Below, piece by piece: positions 28,382-37,554 of a DNA stretch of 64,000 bases. Source of the DNA: Flavobacterium akiainvivens (lineage in GTDB: Bacteria > Bacteroidota > Bacteroidia > Flavobacteriales > Flavobacteriaceae); NCBI RefSeq assembly GCF_001278115.1, contig NZ_LIYD01000005.1, positions 2,178,653 through 2,242,652 on the forward strand. The letters run 5' to 3'. The translations under genes and the position numbers were made by a program. Each line of letters begins with the position of its first letter. Position 1 is the first letter of the stretch. The notes beneath the pieces were generated by a model. It saw nothing but the letters and a program-made list of their open reading frames with translations, made no database searches and was not told the origin of the DNA.

Positions 28382-28654
28382 TTAAAATTTGTTCCTTATA
28401 TAGTATTTAGTATCAAGGTCGTCATCCTTAAAACTACTGAATGTCATAGGCTTAGGCTTTTTAGCTGCCGTTTTTTTCTTCCAAAGCTCAAAGCCATCGG
28501 GCGACAGCCTTTGCTTCATAATCTCGGTTACCTCCTTTTCTGAAAGGCCAAACTGCTTTTTAATCTCCTCAAAGGGCTTCTTTTCTTCGTTGGCAAGCGT
28601 TGCTATCCTGTCTAACGCCTGACTGTCCGGTACTGAACGGCTACTCTTTTTCAT
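28382..28654 (-). CDS. DUF2805 (TIGR03643-like) small protein
   Basis: 90 residues. The core IKKQFGLSEKEVTEIMKQRL followed by SPDGFELWKKKTAAKK is typical of this small family, which looks like a helix-turn-helix followed by a basic tail. Nucleic-acid binding is plausible but unproven. It has its own terminator. The 214 bp upstream to the DMT transporter stop is A/T-rich and shows nothing further. Confidence 0.8.
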   Translation of the reverse strand: MKKSSRSVPDSQALDRIATLANEEKKPFEEIKKQFGLSEKEVTEIMKQRLSPDGFELWKKKTAAKKPKPMTFSSFKDDDLDTKYYIRNKF

Positions 28655-28868
28655 CTCGTGAAAAATTAATCTTGGTATTACTGTAATTATTTTATGATTA
28701 GTACACCAATATTACTAAAAAAAGCAATTAAAAACAGCTACTACCCTATATTTTTCAGGACTTACCAAATAATTAACCCATTACCTGAACAAACTGCATT
28801 TCAACCCTGTAAAAACGCGTATGAGAATTAAAAAATCTCAAAATTTTAACCTGTTACCTAACACACAG

Positions 28869-29759
28869 TTAACCCTTTTTCCCGCTAACATTCATTAAAA
28901 CTATAGCGCCCAATATAAGGCCAATGCCCAGCCACTGGGTAGCGCCCACCGTTTCATTAAGCACCAGCCACGCCATAGTAACCGATACCGGCAACTCCAG
29001 CGACGACACTATAGTACCCAGCCCCAGGCTAATCTTGGGGAAACCGGCATTCATAAGCAACGGCGGCAATATAGTGCCAAACAGTGCCAGCGGTAACCCC
29101 CAGCTAATCAGGATACTGAAATCAAAGTGGCCCGGCCAGGTAATGGCTGTAAACACCCCTACTACAACCGCACCACCCATAAGCATATAAAGCGCTCGCT
29201 GAGAAGGCATTAACCCCAAAGCTACACTGTTACCGGCATACATGGTCATAGTATAAGATACCGCTGCTCCCAGTCCCCAGCCAATACCGCGCCAGTCAGG
29301 CAGAGCGTTGCTATCCAGCAGGTTGGTAGCCAGCACCGTACCCCCTATCACTACTAATGCCGCCAGCAGCTTGCGGGTACCGGGCATGGTTTTGGCTACA
29401 AGGCTTTCAAGAGCAATACCCATCCATACGCTTTGCATAAGCAGTACAATGCCCACAGGCACAGTTATATACATAAGCGACAGGTAGTAAAATACACTGG
29501 TAAACCCTATGCTGGTACCACTTACTATAAGCGATACTTTATTTTTAGGCGTAGCCACCGCAACCTCCTGTTTTTTAGACTTTTGAAACACATAAAGCAG
29601 CCCCACGCCCATCAGCCCCAGCAGCATCTGGCTGCCGGTAACCTCGGCGGTTGTGTATTTTTCGGCGTAAGCCAGCTTTACAAAAGTGGCCAGGAGCCCG
29701 TAGCTGGCGGCACCAAGCCCCACCAGTACTGTCCCTTTCAGTATATCTCTGTTACCCAT
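28869..29759 (-). CDS. EamA/DMT family transporter
   Basis: 296 residues with about ten membrane helices in two EamA repeats (first from residue ~8, second from ~155), as expected for drug/metabolite transporters such as RhtA/YdcZ relatives. A Lys/Gln-rich loop near residues 60-75 separates the early helices. The substrate is unknown. A minus-strand -7 box (TAAATTTG) lies at 29783-29790. Confidence 0.87.
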   Translation of the reverse strand: MGNRDILKGTVLVGLGAASYGLLATFVKLAYAEKYTTAEVTGSQMLLGLMGVGLLYVFQKSKKQEVAVATPKNKVSLIVSGTSIGFTSVFYYLSLMYITVPVGIVLLMQSVWMGIALESLVAKTMPGTRKLLAALVVIGGTVLATNLLDSNALPDWRGIGWGLGAAVSYTMTMYAGNSVALGLMPSQRALYMLMGGAVVVGVFTAITWPGHFDFSILISWGLPLALFGTILPPLLMNAGFPKISLGLGTIVSSLELPVSVTMAWLVLNETVGATQWLGIGLILGAIVLMNVSGKKG

Positions 29760-29951
29760 TATATTGCATTTTTTAGAGCCTGCAAATTTACGGCTTTACC
29801 TTTAGCCGCAGGTTATAAAAACAGTAATTTTTAGCCAATATAAAAGTGTTAACGTTTTGCATTTTCCGCAAAACACCAAAAACAGTAATTTCTTACATTT
29901 TAACCTGGTTTTAACGCTAATTTTTCACTTTTGGAGTTTGATATTCAGTTT

Positions 29952-30111
29952 TAAAAGTCGAAAGTCATAAAGTCCCTTAGCAATTTTTCAACTTTCGACT
30001 TTCAACTTTCGACTTTCAACTTTCGACTTTCAACTTTCGACTTTCGACTTTCGACTTTCGACTTTCGACTTTCGACTTTCGACTTTCGACTTTCAACTTT
30101 TGACTTTTGAC
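29952..30111. repeat. Heptamer tandem array with inverted flank
   Basis: From 29986 to 30111 there are 18 uninterrupted 7-mers: TTTCGAC in the majority, TTTCAAC alternating in the first half, and two TTTTGAC at the end. Just upstream (29954-29972) the complementary words AAAGTCGAAAGTCATAAAGTC-like appear, so the array can fold back on its flank. There is no ORF. It fills most of the 489 bp between the DMT transporter and the M16 protease gene. Confidence 0.9.
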
Positions 30112-30147
30112 TTCCTACTAAACTTTCCACTTTCACCACTAAAAAAT

Positions 30148-30179
30148 TTGCCTTACCTTGTAACAAAATTTTAACTTTG
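30148..30179 (+). promoter_or_regulatory. Promoter of the M16 protease gene
   Basis: TTG at 30148-30150 and TAACTTTG at 30172-30179, spacer 21 bp. It lies 37 bp downstream of the heptamer array. Confidence 0.55.
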
Positions 30180-30248
30180 CCGTCTAACGGATAAACCTAA
30201 ACTCTAAACAGGCTTTTTTGTGGCCTTAACTTTAATTTACTAACACAA

Positions 30249-33083
30249 ATGATTAACCGATTACCAAAAAAACTACTCGGCCTGGCACTCCTACTTGCTC
30301 TGGGCATGGGTACAACCCAAACCACACAGGCACAAGACCTTAACGAGAGGCTTGCTGTAGATTCTAAAGTTACAACCGGCACATTGCCAAACGGGCTTAA
30401 GTACTACATTCGCCCTAACAGCAAACCGGAAAACAAAGTAGAACTGCGCCTTGTTATTAACGCAGGTTCTATTCTTGAAGACGACGACCAGCAGGGGCTT
30501 GCTCACTTTACAGAGCACATGCTGTTTAACGGTACTAAAAACTTCCCTAAAAACGAGCTGGTTAACTACCTGCAGTCTATAGGTGTACAGTTTGGTGCCG
30601 ACCTTAACGCTTACACAAGCTTTGACGAAACCGTGTACATGCTGCCTATACCTACTGATAAGCCTGAAAACATTGAAACAGGTTTCCAGATTCTACAGGA
30701 CTGGGCTCAGGGTGCATTGCTTACCGATAAGGATATTGACGAAGAGCGCAAAGTAGTGCTTGAAGAGTCAAGGACCGGTAAAGGCGCAAGCGACAGGATG
30801 GCTAAAAAATACCTTCCTAAGCTTCTTGCCGACTCTAAGTACAGCCAAAGGCTACCTATAGGTAAAGACGAGCTGCTTAAGAAATTTAAACCGGATGTAC
30901 AAAGAAGGTATTACAAAGACTGGTACCGTCCTAACCTTATGTCGGTTGTTGTAGTGGGCGATATTACCGCTGCAAAAGCTGAAGAGCTTATCAAAAAATA
31001 CTTTACACCGCTAACAAACCCTGCTAAAGAAAGGAAACGCGAAGTATTTGCGGCTAACCCTTACAAAAAACAGGAGGCTATGTTCCTTACAGATGCAGAG
31101 CAGACTTCAACCATTATGCTGCTTAACTTTACCCCACGCAGGGTAGAGGCCGATAAAACTGTGGGCGACTACCGCAACACCCTTGTTGAGCAGCTGGCTT
31201 TCAGTGCGCTTAACCAGCGTTTCCAGGACCTTGCACAATCTGCTACCCCGCCGTTTGCTTTTGCTCAGGCAGGTAACGATTCTTATGTAAGGGGCTACCA
31301 GGCGCTTGGCCTTGCACTTATGCCAACAGCCGACCTTACAAGCGCTATCAATGCTACAATAGGCGAACTGCTTAGCGTTGAGCAATATGGCTTTAACAGC
31401 AGCGAGCTTGAGCTTGTTAAGAAAAACATGATCAGCCGCATAGAAAAGCAATACAACGAGCGTGCTACTACTAACTCAAGTGCTTACCTTGGCGAATACC
31501 AGCGTAACTTCCTTGAAAACGAAGCTATTCCAGGTATTGAAAAAGAAAAAGAGCTTTATACAACACTACTTCCGGGCATTAAGGCCGAAGAGGTTACTGT
31601 AGCCCTTAAAAAACTGTTCTCTAAAGAAGACAAAGAGAAATTCTTTGCCCTTGTAATGAGCCCTGAAACTAAAGATGCTGTAGTTAATAACGATGCTACA
31701 CTTCTTGCTGCCGTTAAAAAGGCATTTACCCAAAAAGTTGAGGCTAAAGCCGAAGTTGCAGTAAAAACTACCCTTGTAGAAACACTTCCTGCAAAAGGCT
31801 CTATCACTAAAACAGAGAAAAACGACAAGCTTCAAACCACTACTTACACCCTAAGCAACGGTATTAAAGTAACTACTAAAGCTACAAACTTTAAGAGCGA
31901 CGAAATACTGTTTAGCGGTGTTAAAAAAGGTGGCACTAATACCTATGGCGCTGCCGATAAAGCTACTGCATCTATGCTTGGCGATATTATTGAAAGCATG
32001 GGTTATGGTGATTTTACACCAACCGACCTTGAAAAAGCACTTGCCGGTAAAAACATTGGCCTTATGCCAAGCATGGGCGAAATTACAAACGTAGTAAGCG
32101 GCCGTAGCGATGTTAAGGACCTTGAAAGCCTTTTCCAGCTTAACTACCTGCAGCTTACTGAGCCTCGTTTTGACGAGAGCCTGTTTAACGCTTTTGTAAG
32201 CACTATGAGCACACAGCTTAAGTTTGCAAAGAGCAACCCGCAAATAGCGTTTGTAGATGCTCTTATAAACGATATGTACAACGGCAGCCCGCTTAAGCCA
32301 ATTGCCATACCAACTGATGCCGACCTTAAAGCGCTTAACGCAAAACGTGCGGTTGAAATCTATAAAAACGAATTCTCTACTGCAGATGGTTACCACTTCT
32401 TTATAGTAGGTAACGTAGACGAAGCTAAACTTAAGCCACTACTTGAGCAATACCTTGCTTCGCTACCGGCTACAGGCAAAGAGCCTAAGTATGTAGACAA
32501 CGGCCTAAGGCTAAAACCGGGCAACAACAAGTTTGAGTTTAAGAAAGGAACAGAGCCTAAGAGCCTTGTGGTAGCACAATACTTTGGCGAAGCGGCTTAT
32601 ACCGAAGACCTTGCTCTTAAAGCCAACCTTATTGGCGATATCCTTACAATACGCGTTATTGAAAAACTAAGGGAAGAAATGGGCTCTATTTACAGCGGTG
32701 GCTTTAGCGGCTCTATGGAAAAAGAACCTTACTCACAGTACATATTCCAGACTCAGCTGCCTACAGGCCCTGAAAATGTACAGGCTATACTTAAGCAAAT
32801 GGACGTAGAAATTGCCCAGCTTAAAGACAAAGGCCCTGAGCAAAAAGACCTTGACAAAGTGCGTATTGCCATTGTTGAAAAAAGGAAAGAAGGTATTAAA
32901 ACCAACCAGTACTGGGTTAGCAAACTGCAACAGCTTCAGTTTGAAGGCAGGAGCATTGAGTGGTTTATGAACTTTGAAAGCGAAATAAACAAAATATCAG
33001 TACAGGACATTAAAGCGGCTGCCAACAAATTCTTTGACGGCAAAAACAGCTACATAGGTATCCTTAACCCTGAAACAAAATAA
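30249..33083 (+). CDS. M16 family zinc metalloprotease (insulinase/pitrilysin-like)
   Basis: 944 residues, long two-half form. A signal peptide ends around residue 28 (TQAQ). The inverted zinc motif HxxEH is at 86-90 (HFTEH) with the downstream Glu region RKVVLEESRTGKG about 80 residues on, so the N-terminal half is catalytic. The C-terminal half (from ~510) repeats the fold without HxxEH, which is normal for these proteases. It is predicted to degrade peptides in the periplasm. Own promoter and terminator. Confidence 0.92.
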   Translation: MINRLPKKLLGLALLLALGMGTTQTTQAQDLNERLAVDSKVTTGTLPNGLKYYIRPNSKPENKVELRLVINAGSILEDDDQQGLAHFTEHMLFNGTKNFPKNELVNYLQSIGVQFGADLNAYTSFDETVYMLPIPTDKPENIETGFQILQDWAQGALLTDKDIDEERKVVLEESRTGKGASDRMAKKYLPKLLADSKYSQRLPIGKDELLKKFKPDVQRRYYKDWYRPNLMSVVVVGDITAAKAEELIKKYFTPLTNPAKERKREVFAANPYKKQEAMFLTDAEQTSTIMLLNFTPRRVEADKTVGDYRNTLVEQLAFSALNQRFQDLAQSATPPFAFAQAGNDSYVRGYQALGLALMPTADLTSAINATIGELLSVEQYGFNSSELELVKKNMISRIEKQYNERATTNSSAYLGEYQRNFLENEAIPGIEKEKELYTTLLPGIKAEEVTVALKKLFSKEDKEKFFALVMSPETKDAVVNNDATLLAAVKKAFTQKVEAKAEVAVKTTLVETLPAKGSITKTEKNDKLQTTTYTLSNGIKVTTKATNFKSDEILFSGVKKGGTNTYGAADKATASMLGDIIESMGYGDFTPTDLEKALAGKNIGLMPSMGEITNVVSGRSDVKDLESLFQLNYLQLTEPRFDESLFNAFVSTMSTQLKFAKSNPQIAFVDALINDMYNGSPLKPIAIPTDADLKALNAKRAVEIYKNEFSTADGYHFFIVGNVDEAKLKPLLEQYLASLPATGKEPKYVDNGLRLKPGNNKFEFKKGTEPKSLVVAQYFGEAAYTEDLALKANLIGDILTIRVIEKLREEMGSIYSGGFSGSMEKEPYSQYIFQTQLPTGPENVQAILKQMDVEIAQLKDKGPEQKDLDKVRIAIVEKRKEGIKTNQYWVSKLQQLQFEGRSIEWFMNFESEINKISVQDIKAAANKFFDGKNSYIGILNPETK

Positions 33084-33105
33084 TAAGCTCAACGCCTTAT
33101 ATTTT

Positions 33106-33139
33106 AAGCGGCTCCTTAACGGGAGCCGCTTTTTTTTTA
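33106..33139 (+). terminator. Terminator of the M16 protease gene
   Basis: Stem AAGCGGCTCC with GGGAGCCGCTT, loop TTAAC, followed by a T8 run. Confidence 0.9.
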
Positions 33140-33159
33140 TGTGGTTTTAATAACGTAAA

Positions 33160-33243
33160 GTTTAAACACAAAACCTTGTGGCCTTTAATAAAAAACCGTG
33201 GTGTACGTTGTGAAAAACCTTTGTGTCCGTTGTGTCAAAAAAA
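33160..33243. repeat. Degenerate word repeat (CCTTGTG / CTTTGTG type)
   Basis: Words such as AACCTTGTGGCCTTTAATAAAA, CGTGGTGTACGTTGTGAAAAA and CCTTTGTGTCCGTTGTGTCAAAA follow each other with a period of roughly 26-30 bp. Gene-free. It belongs to the same class of low-complexity word repeats seen elsewhere in the window. Confidence 0.5.
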
Positions 33244-33291
33244 TAGAATGCAAGCGGCTTTTGCCGTAGGGAAATAATTTTGACAGAAAGC

Positions 33292-33756
33292 TTACTTTAT
33301 ATTGTCTTTTTTAAGCAACGTTGTTTTTCCCCACTGTTCTACCTTATAAAGGCCGAGTATTTTATGGGGATTATATTTTTTATTATCACAATCACCTGTT
33401 ATCCTTATACTATCAGCTACCAGCTTTATATGTTCATTATCCTCCCAGGCATAACGGCCTGCACAGTAAAGAAAACAATCGTTGCCACAGTCAGCACTAT
33501 AAGCACTGGTAAATCTTCCGTTAGAGTTAAACGTTATAATGTTACCAAAAACATCTTCCGGGCCAAATTCAGGCCTTCGTAAATTGTATTCATTCTGCGG
33601 ATCATCAGTAATCAGTACATTGCCTTTATATCGTCCGTCAAGAACAACTTTTGGCACAACACCCTTTGGCACTACCTCTCCCAAATTTACATCTTGTGCC
33701 GTGCTGCACTTGAAAGCTGTAAACAATGTTGGCAACAAAAAAACAATGTATCTCAT
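33292..33756 (-). CDS. Hypothetical exported protein
   Basis: 154 residues with a signal peptide (MRYIVFLLPTLFTAFKCSTAQ). No family recognised. The mature part has four Cys in a cluster (DCGNDCFLYCAGRYAWEDN and later DCDNKK), suggesting disulfides in the periplasm. It stands alone between the M16 gene and a divergent lipoprotein gene. Confidence 0.62.
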   Translation of the reverse strand: MRYIVFLLPTLFTAFKCSTAQDVNLGEVVPKGVVPKVVLDGRYKGNVLITDDPQNEYNLRRPEFGPEDVFGNIITFNSNGRFTSAYSADCGNDCFLYCAGRYAWEDNEHIKLVADSIRITGDCDNKKYNPHKILGLYKVEQWGKTTLLKKDNIK

Positions 33757-33829
33757 AACAGGTTAATTAAAGGTTACAAACCTAAAACGTAAAGGTTATT
33801 AATTATATTTGAAACCCTAAACCATAACC

Positions 33830-34633
33830 ATGAAATACCTCATTGTCCTCCTCCTTTCTGTATCACTTGCATCATGCAAAAAAGACACAGCATCCGCTAC
33901 ATCCACCACAGATACAATAACCCAAGAAAACAAAACCGTCGATTCTGTAGCACTGCTAAAACAATTTGGCGGCTTGTGGATTAGCGACAGCTACCTTACC
34001 GCCATAGAAAAGACAAAGTCGGTTTATGCTAACAGGGAGTATACCTCTGCTGTATTGGGGTTTGAGTTTAACAAACAGCTAAACCATGTATGGGGCTTTA
34101 GCGAGCACGAAGGCGGCACAAGCTGGCCGGTTACCTACAACCCTGCCACAAACCGCTACACATACGACATTACCCGCAAGGAAGACTACCAGGAAGCGCA
34201 GGATTTTGTATTGTACAAAGTTGGCGACAACCTGATTGAAATTGCCCATGCAAAGCCGGCCCGCAAAGAACGCTACAGGCGCATATCTGCAAAAAGCGAT
34301 ATCTACGCATTGAATTATGAGTTAAACCGTATGTTGTTTGAAGGCAGCTATACCGACAGCCTGAGTGGCAAAAAGGTAAGCTTTGGCAGAAAAGGCAATG
34401 TATCCGGATTTGGAGATATGGCATATTACCTTATACTGAATGATTTTGGCGAAGGCCTTGAATTTGATACCGTGCTTATTGATAAAAACAAGGAGCAGGA
34501 AGGCCGCCAAACCTATCATTTTGAAATAAAGGGCACTACTATTCACTTATTTGCAACTACAAATAACGAAGAGCAGTTAACCTACACCATAAATCCCACA
34601 CCTGCTTTTGTGCTGAAAAAGGACAAACTATAA
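33830..34633 (+). CDS. Hypothetical lipoprotein
   Basis: 267 residues with a lipoprotein signal (MKYLIVLLLSVSLASCKKD). The rest is beta-rich with a low-complexity Thr/Ser linker near residues 20-40. No family recognised. A -7 box (TATATTTG) lies at 33804-33811. It is followed by a word repeat and a terminator shared with queA. Confidence 0.68.
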   Translation: MKYLIVLLLSVSLASCKKDTASATSTTDTITQENKTVDSVALLKQFGGLWISDSYLTAIEKTKSVYANREYTSAVLGFEFNKQLNHVWGFSEHEGGTSWPVTYNPATNRYTYDITRKEDYQEAQDFVLYKVGDNLIEIAHAKPARKERYRRISAKSDIYALNYELNRMLFEGSYTDSLSGKKVSFGRKGNVSGFGDMAYYLILNDFGEGLEFDTVLIDKNKEQEGRQTYHFEIKGTTIHLFATTNNEEQLTYTINPTPAFVLKKDKL

Positions 34634-34665
34634 CCTCAGCACCTAAGAACCTCAGCCACTCAGCA
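34634..34665. repeat. Short word repeat (CTCAGCACCT type)
   Basis: AACCTCAGCACCTAAG, AACCTCAGCCA and CTCAGCACCTTT form three degenerate copies between the lipoprotein stop and its terminator. Confidence 0.45.
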
Positions 34666-34677
34666 CCTTTAAATAAA

Positions 34678-34703
34678 AAAGCGGCTCCGTTAAGAGCCGC
34701 TTT
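34678..34703. terminator. Bidirectional terminator between lipoprotein gene and queA
   Basis: Perfect 10 bp stem AAAGCGGCTC / GAGCCGCTTT with a 6-base loop, flanked by A-runs and T-runs suited to both strands. Confidence 0.85.
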
Positions 34704-34724
34704 CTATATACTATAACCGTAACA

Positions 34725-35774
34725 TTACAGGATTAGCATGGCATCGCCATACGTGTAAAAACGGTAGTTTTCTTTAATCGCTTCCTCATAGGCCTTTTTC
34801 ATAAGGTCGTGGCCCATAAAGGCAGAAATCATCATAAGCAGTGTACTCTTAGGCGTGTGGAAGTTAGTTACCATACAATCGGCCACGCTAAAGTCATACG
34901 GCGGGAAAATGAACTTGTTGGTCCACCCCACATACGGGTTAAGCGTTTTAGACGATGAAACCGAACTTTCCATAGCACGCATGGTGGTAGTACCTATGGC
35001 GCACACCTTGTGCTTGTTGGTTTTGGCTTTGTTAACCACATCGCAGGCCTGCTGGGTAATAATAAGCTCTTCGCTGTCCATTTTGTGCTTGCTAAGGTCT
35101 TCCACCTCAACAGGGTTAAAAGTACCAAGGCCCACGTGCAGGGTAATTTCGGCAAAGTCAATACCTTTAATTTCCAGCTTTTTAAGCAGGTGCTTACTAA
35201 AGTGAAGCCCGGCAGTAGGTGCAGCCACAGCGCCCTCTTCTTTAGCATATATGGTTTGGTAGCGCTCAGCATCTTCCGGTGTTACCTCGCGGTTTATGTA
35301 CTTAGGTATTGGGGTCTCACCCAGCTCGGTAAGCTTTTGGCGAAACTCTTCATAAGAGCCATCATAAAGAAAACGCAGTGTACGGCCACGGCTTGTAGTG
35401 TTGTCAATAACCTCAGCTACAAGGCTGTCGTCATCGCCAAAATACAGTTTGTTGCCTATACGTATTTTACGGGCAGGGTCTACCAGCACGTCCCAAAGGC
35501 GCTGCTCGCTGTTAAGCTCCCTTAAAAGGAATACCTCAATACGGGCGCCGGTTTTTTCTTTATTGCCATAAAGGCGCGCAGGAAAAACCTTGGTGTTGTT
35601 AAGCACCATAACATCGCCTTCGTCAAAATAATCTATGATATCTTTAAACAGCTTGTGTTCAATGGTTTTAGTTTTGCGGTCAACCACCATCAGCCTGCTT
35701 TCGTCGCGGTTTTCTGTTGGAAACTCAGCCAGCAGTTCCTTAGGCAGGTTGAAATTAAAGTTAGATAATTTCAT
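34725..35774 (-). CDS. queA: S-adenosylmethionine:tRNA ribosyltransferase-isomerase
   Basis: 349 residues, normal length. The enzyme transfers the ribosyl part of SAM to 7-aminomethyl-deazaguanine in tRNA, the penultimate step of queuosine synthesis. Characteristic segments are [23 protein letters not shown] at the N terminus, [29 protein letters not shown], and [20 protein letters not shown] near the C terminus. A possible promoter reads TTG (35823-35825, minus) to TATATTTG (35794-35801). Confidence 0.95.
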   Translation of the reverse strand: MKLSNFNFNLPKELLAEFPTENRDESRLMVVDRKTKTIEHKLFKDIIDYFDEGDVMVLNNTKVFPARLYGNKEKTGARIEVFLLRELNSEQRLWDVLVDPARKIRIGNKLYFGDDDSLVAEVIDNTTSRGRTLRFLYDGSYEEFRQKLTELGETPIPKYINREVTPEDAERYQTIYAKEEGAVAAPTAGLHFSKHLLKKLEIKGIDFAEITLHVGLGTFNPVEVEDLSKHKMDSEELIITQQACDVVNKAKTNKHKVCAIGTTTMRAMESSVSSSKTLNPYVGWTNKFIFPPYDFSVADCMVTNFHTPKSTLLMMISAFMGHDLMKKAYEEAIKENYRFYTYGDAMLIL

Positions 35775-35856
35775 ATATATATTTAAATGTATGCAAATAT
35801 ACTATCGTCAAACAGGCGTTGTCAAGTGTTTTGGCATTTATTTACAGAAAGTGGTC

Positions 35857-35980
35857 AGCAATTAGCTTTCAGCAGTTAGCTTTCAGCTTTTTGCCGCCAG
35901 TTTTAAGTGCTAAGCAACACTCTTTTAAGATGCTGACACCTCATAGCTAATCGCTGAAAGCTGACACCTGAAAGCTAAGG
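35857..35980. repeat. Inverted word repeats overlapping the aroA 3' end
   Basis: At 35857-35890 the plus strand reads AGCAATTAGCTTTCAGC, AGTTAGCTTTCAGC. At 35944-35980 the same words appear in reverse (GCTGAAAGCTGACACCTGAAAGCT). The second block encodes the last residues of AroA (SFQVSAFSD) and supplies its stop codon. Confidence 0.7.
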
Positions 35981-37266
35981 GCAGAAAGGTCCTCCCAAAA
36001 CGTAGGGAACGACTTGCTCACTACCCCGGCATCTTGTATAACAAACGGCGTTTTAATAGCCAGTGGGGCAAAAGCCATAGCCATACGGTGGTCGTTATAG
36101 GTAGCAACGTGCGCGGCCTCCCCCAGCCCCTCCAAAGGAGGGGAGCCAACTTCACTCGTACCCACTTCACTATTTTGATTTTGAGTGAAGCTTACCCCCT
36201 CTCCTTTGGAGAGGGTTGGGGAGAGGCTAAGGCTGTCGTTAGTCACAGTAATATCAGCGCCAAATTTAGAAAGCTCGGCTTTAAGCGCCTCCAGCCTGTC
36301 GGTTTCCTTGATTTTAAGCGTGTGAAGCCCTGTTAAGTGGCAGCCCATGCCCAACCCAAAGCAGGTTACGGCTATAGTCTGTGCAATATCGGGTGTGTTG
36401 TTTAGTTCAAAGTTTACGGTTGACAGTTCACGGTTTTCCTTACTGAGTATAATAGCCCCGTCTTTAAACTCAGTGCTTACGCCAAATTCCCTGTAAATAT
36501 CAGCCAGGGCGCTGTCTCCCTGAAAGCTGAGTTCTTTATACGTCGACAACGCAATCTCAGTACCCACCGGGCTAAGTGCCACAATACTATAAAAGTAGGA
36601 TGCCGAGCTCCAGTCGCTCTCCACTACAATTTCAGATTTCAGATTGATGATTTCAGATTGAAGTGGCTGTACTGTAATAACATTACCCTCAAAACTACTA
36701 TTGATACCCGCCTGCGCCAAAAGCATCTGTGTCATGTTGATGTAAGGCACAGAAGTAACCTCGCCCTCAAGGGTTAGTTGCAGCCCGTTTGGCAACTTGG
36801 CGCCGATAAGCATCAGCGCGGTTATGTACTGACTGCTTACCCCGGCGTTTATACTTACAGTGCTGCCGGTAAGTTTTTTACCGTTTATTTTTAGCGGAGG
36901 GTAACCCTCGTTTTCTGCATATTGAATATCAGCACCCAGCGCGCGCAGGGCATCTACAAGCACGCCTATAGGGCGTTCTTTCATGCGCTGGCTGCCGGTT
37001 AGCACCACGCTCCTGCCCTCTTTCTGCGAAAAATAGGCGGTAAGGAAACGCATGGCTGTACCCGCATGGTGAATGTCTACCACGCTTTCATTACTGGCCA
37101 GCGCCTGCTGCATGGCAATACTGTCGTCGCTCTCGCTGGCGTTTTGTATGGTTATACCCTCAAACAATGCCTGCAATAACAGTAACCTGTTGGTTTCGCT
37201 TTTACTGCCGGTTATTTTAAGGGCAGTGCTTTTTACAGGCCCGTTTGTGCTGATTTTTATATTCAT
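35947..37266 (-). CDS. aroA: 3-phosphoshikimate 1-carboxyvinyltransferase (EPSP synthase) with in-frame repeat insertion
   Basis: 439 residues. It forms EPSP from shikimate-3-phosphate and PEP in chorismate synthesis. ITGSKSETNRLLLLQALFEG carries the conserved Lys, and HHAGTAMRFLTAYF, ATYNDHRMAMAFAPLA and KSFPTFWEDL are also present. About 40 residues between NDSLSLSP and ATYNDHRMAMAF are encoded by a pair of palindromic repeats (36117-36227) and lie in what should be a surface loop; the reading frame stays open. The last ~9 residues come from a word repeat. The catalytic motifs are intact, so activity is probably retained. Confidence 0.92.
   Translation of the reverse strand: MNIKISTNGPVKSTALKITGSKSETNRLLLLQALFEGITIQNASESDDSIAMQQALASNESVVDIHHAGTAMRFLTAYFSQKEGRSVVLTGSQRMKERPIGVLVDALRALGADIQYAENEGYPPLKINGKKLTGSTVSINAGVSSQYITALMLIGAKLPNGLQLTLEGEVTSVPYINMTQMLLAQAGINSSFEGNVITVQPLQSEIINLKSEIVVESDWSSASYFYSIVALSPVGTEIALSTYKELSFQGDSALADIYREFGVSTEFKDGAIILSKENRELSTVNFELNNTPDIAQTIAVTCFGLGMGCHLTGLHTLKIKETDRLEALKAELSKFGADITVTNDSLSLSPTLSKGEGVSFTQNQNSEVGTSEVGSPPLEGLGEAAHVATYNDHRMAMAFAPLAIKTPFVIQDAGVVSKSFPTFWEDLSALSFQVSAFSD
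36117..36227. mobile_element. Paired palindromic element inside aroA
   Basis: Left arm 36117-36145 has the core CTCCAAAGGAG. Right arm 36194-36227 has the core CTCTCCTTTGGAGAG in the opposite orientation. The inner side of each arm carries CTTCACTC (36148-36158 and, inverted, 36182-36191), as at the metH elements. The element adds codons to aroA without breaking the frame and carries no gene of its own. Confidence 0.7.
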
Positions 37267-37282
37267 TCTAATAATTTACAAA

Positions 37283-37340
37283 GCCACGAATTACACAAAT
37301 TCACACAAATTAATTAGTGAAAATTTGTGCAATTCGTGGC
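37283..37340. repeat. Inverted repeat between aroA and the next operon
   Basis: Two 19-base arms (37283-37301 and 37322-37340), 18 of 19 paired, built on the words CCACGAATT and ACACAAATT, with a 20-base A/T loop. The hairpin lies between the stop of the small membrane gene and the aroA start. It could end the upstream minus-strand transcript but lacks a T-run. Confidence 0.75.
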
Positions 37341-37347
37341 AAAAATA

Positions 37348-37554
37348 CTACTTCAGTGGCGGTTGTTTTTTTAAAGCCTGCCTCTTTTTACGCAGCGGCT
37401 GAAAGATAAACACATCGGCCAGCGCCATGGTAACCGACCAAAACCCTATAAAAAACCACTTGTTTTCTACACCCCAGCCCACAGTAAACTCCACAATAGC
37501 GGCAAGGGCAAAGTATATTACAAGGGCGGTTAAAAGGTTAATCAGCTTTTTCAT
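37348..37554 (-). CDS. Small membrane protein
   Basis: 68 residues with two hydrophobic helices (LLTALVIYFALAAIVEFTV; WFFIGFWSVTMALADVFIF) and a strongly basic tail (RKKRQALKKQ). No family recognised. The start overlaps the stop of the pyrophosphohydrolase gene (TAATG), indicating translational coupling. Confidence 0.72.
   Translation of the reverse strand: MKKLINLLTALVIYFALAAIVEFTVGWGVENKWFFIGFWSVTMALADVFIFQPLRKKRQALKKQPPLK

Noticed and set aside
29986-30111. Heptamer array as a CRISPR
   Set aside because: The units are contiguous 7-mers with no spacers, and no cas genes are near.
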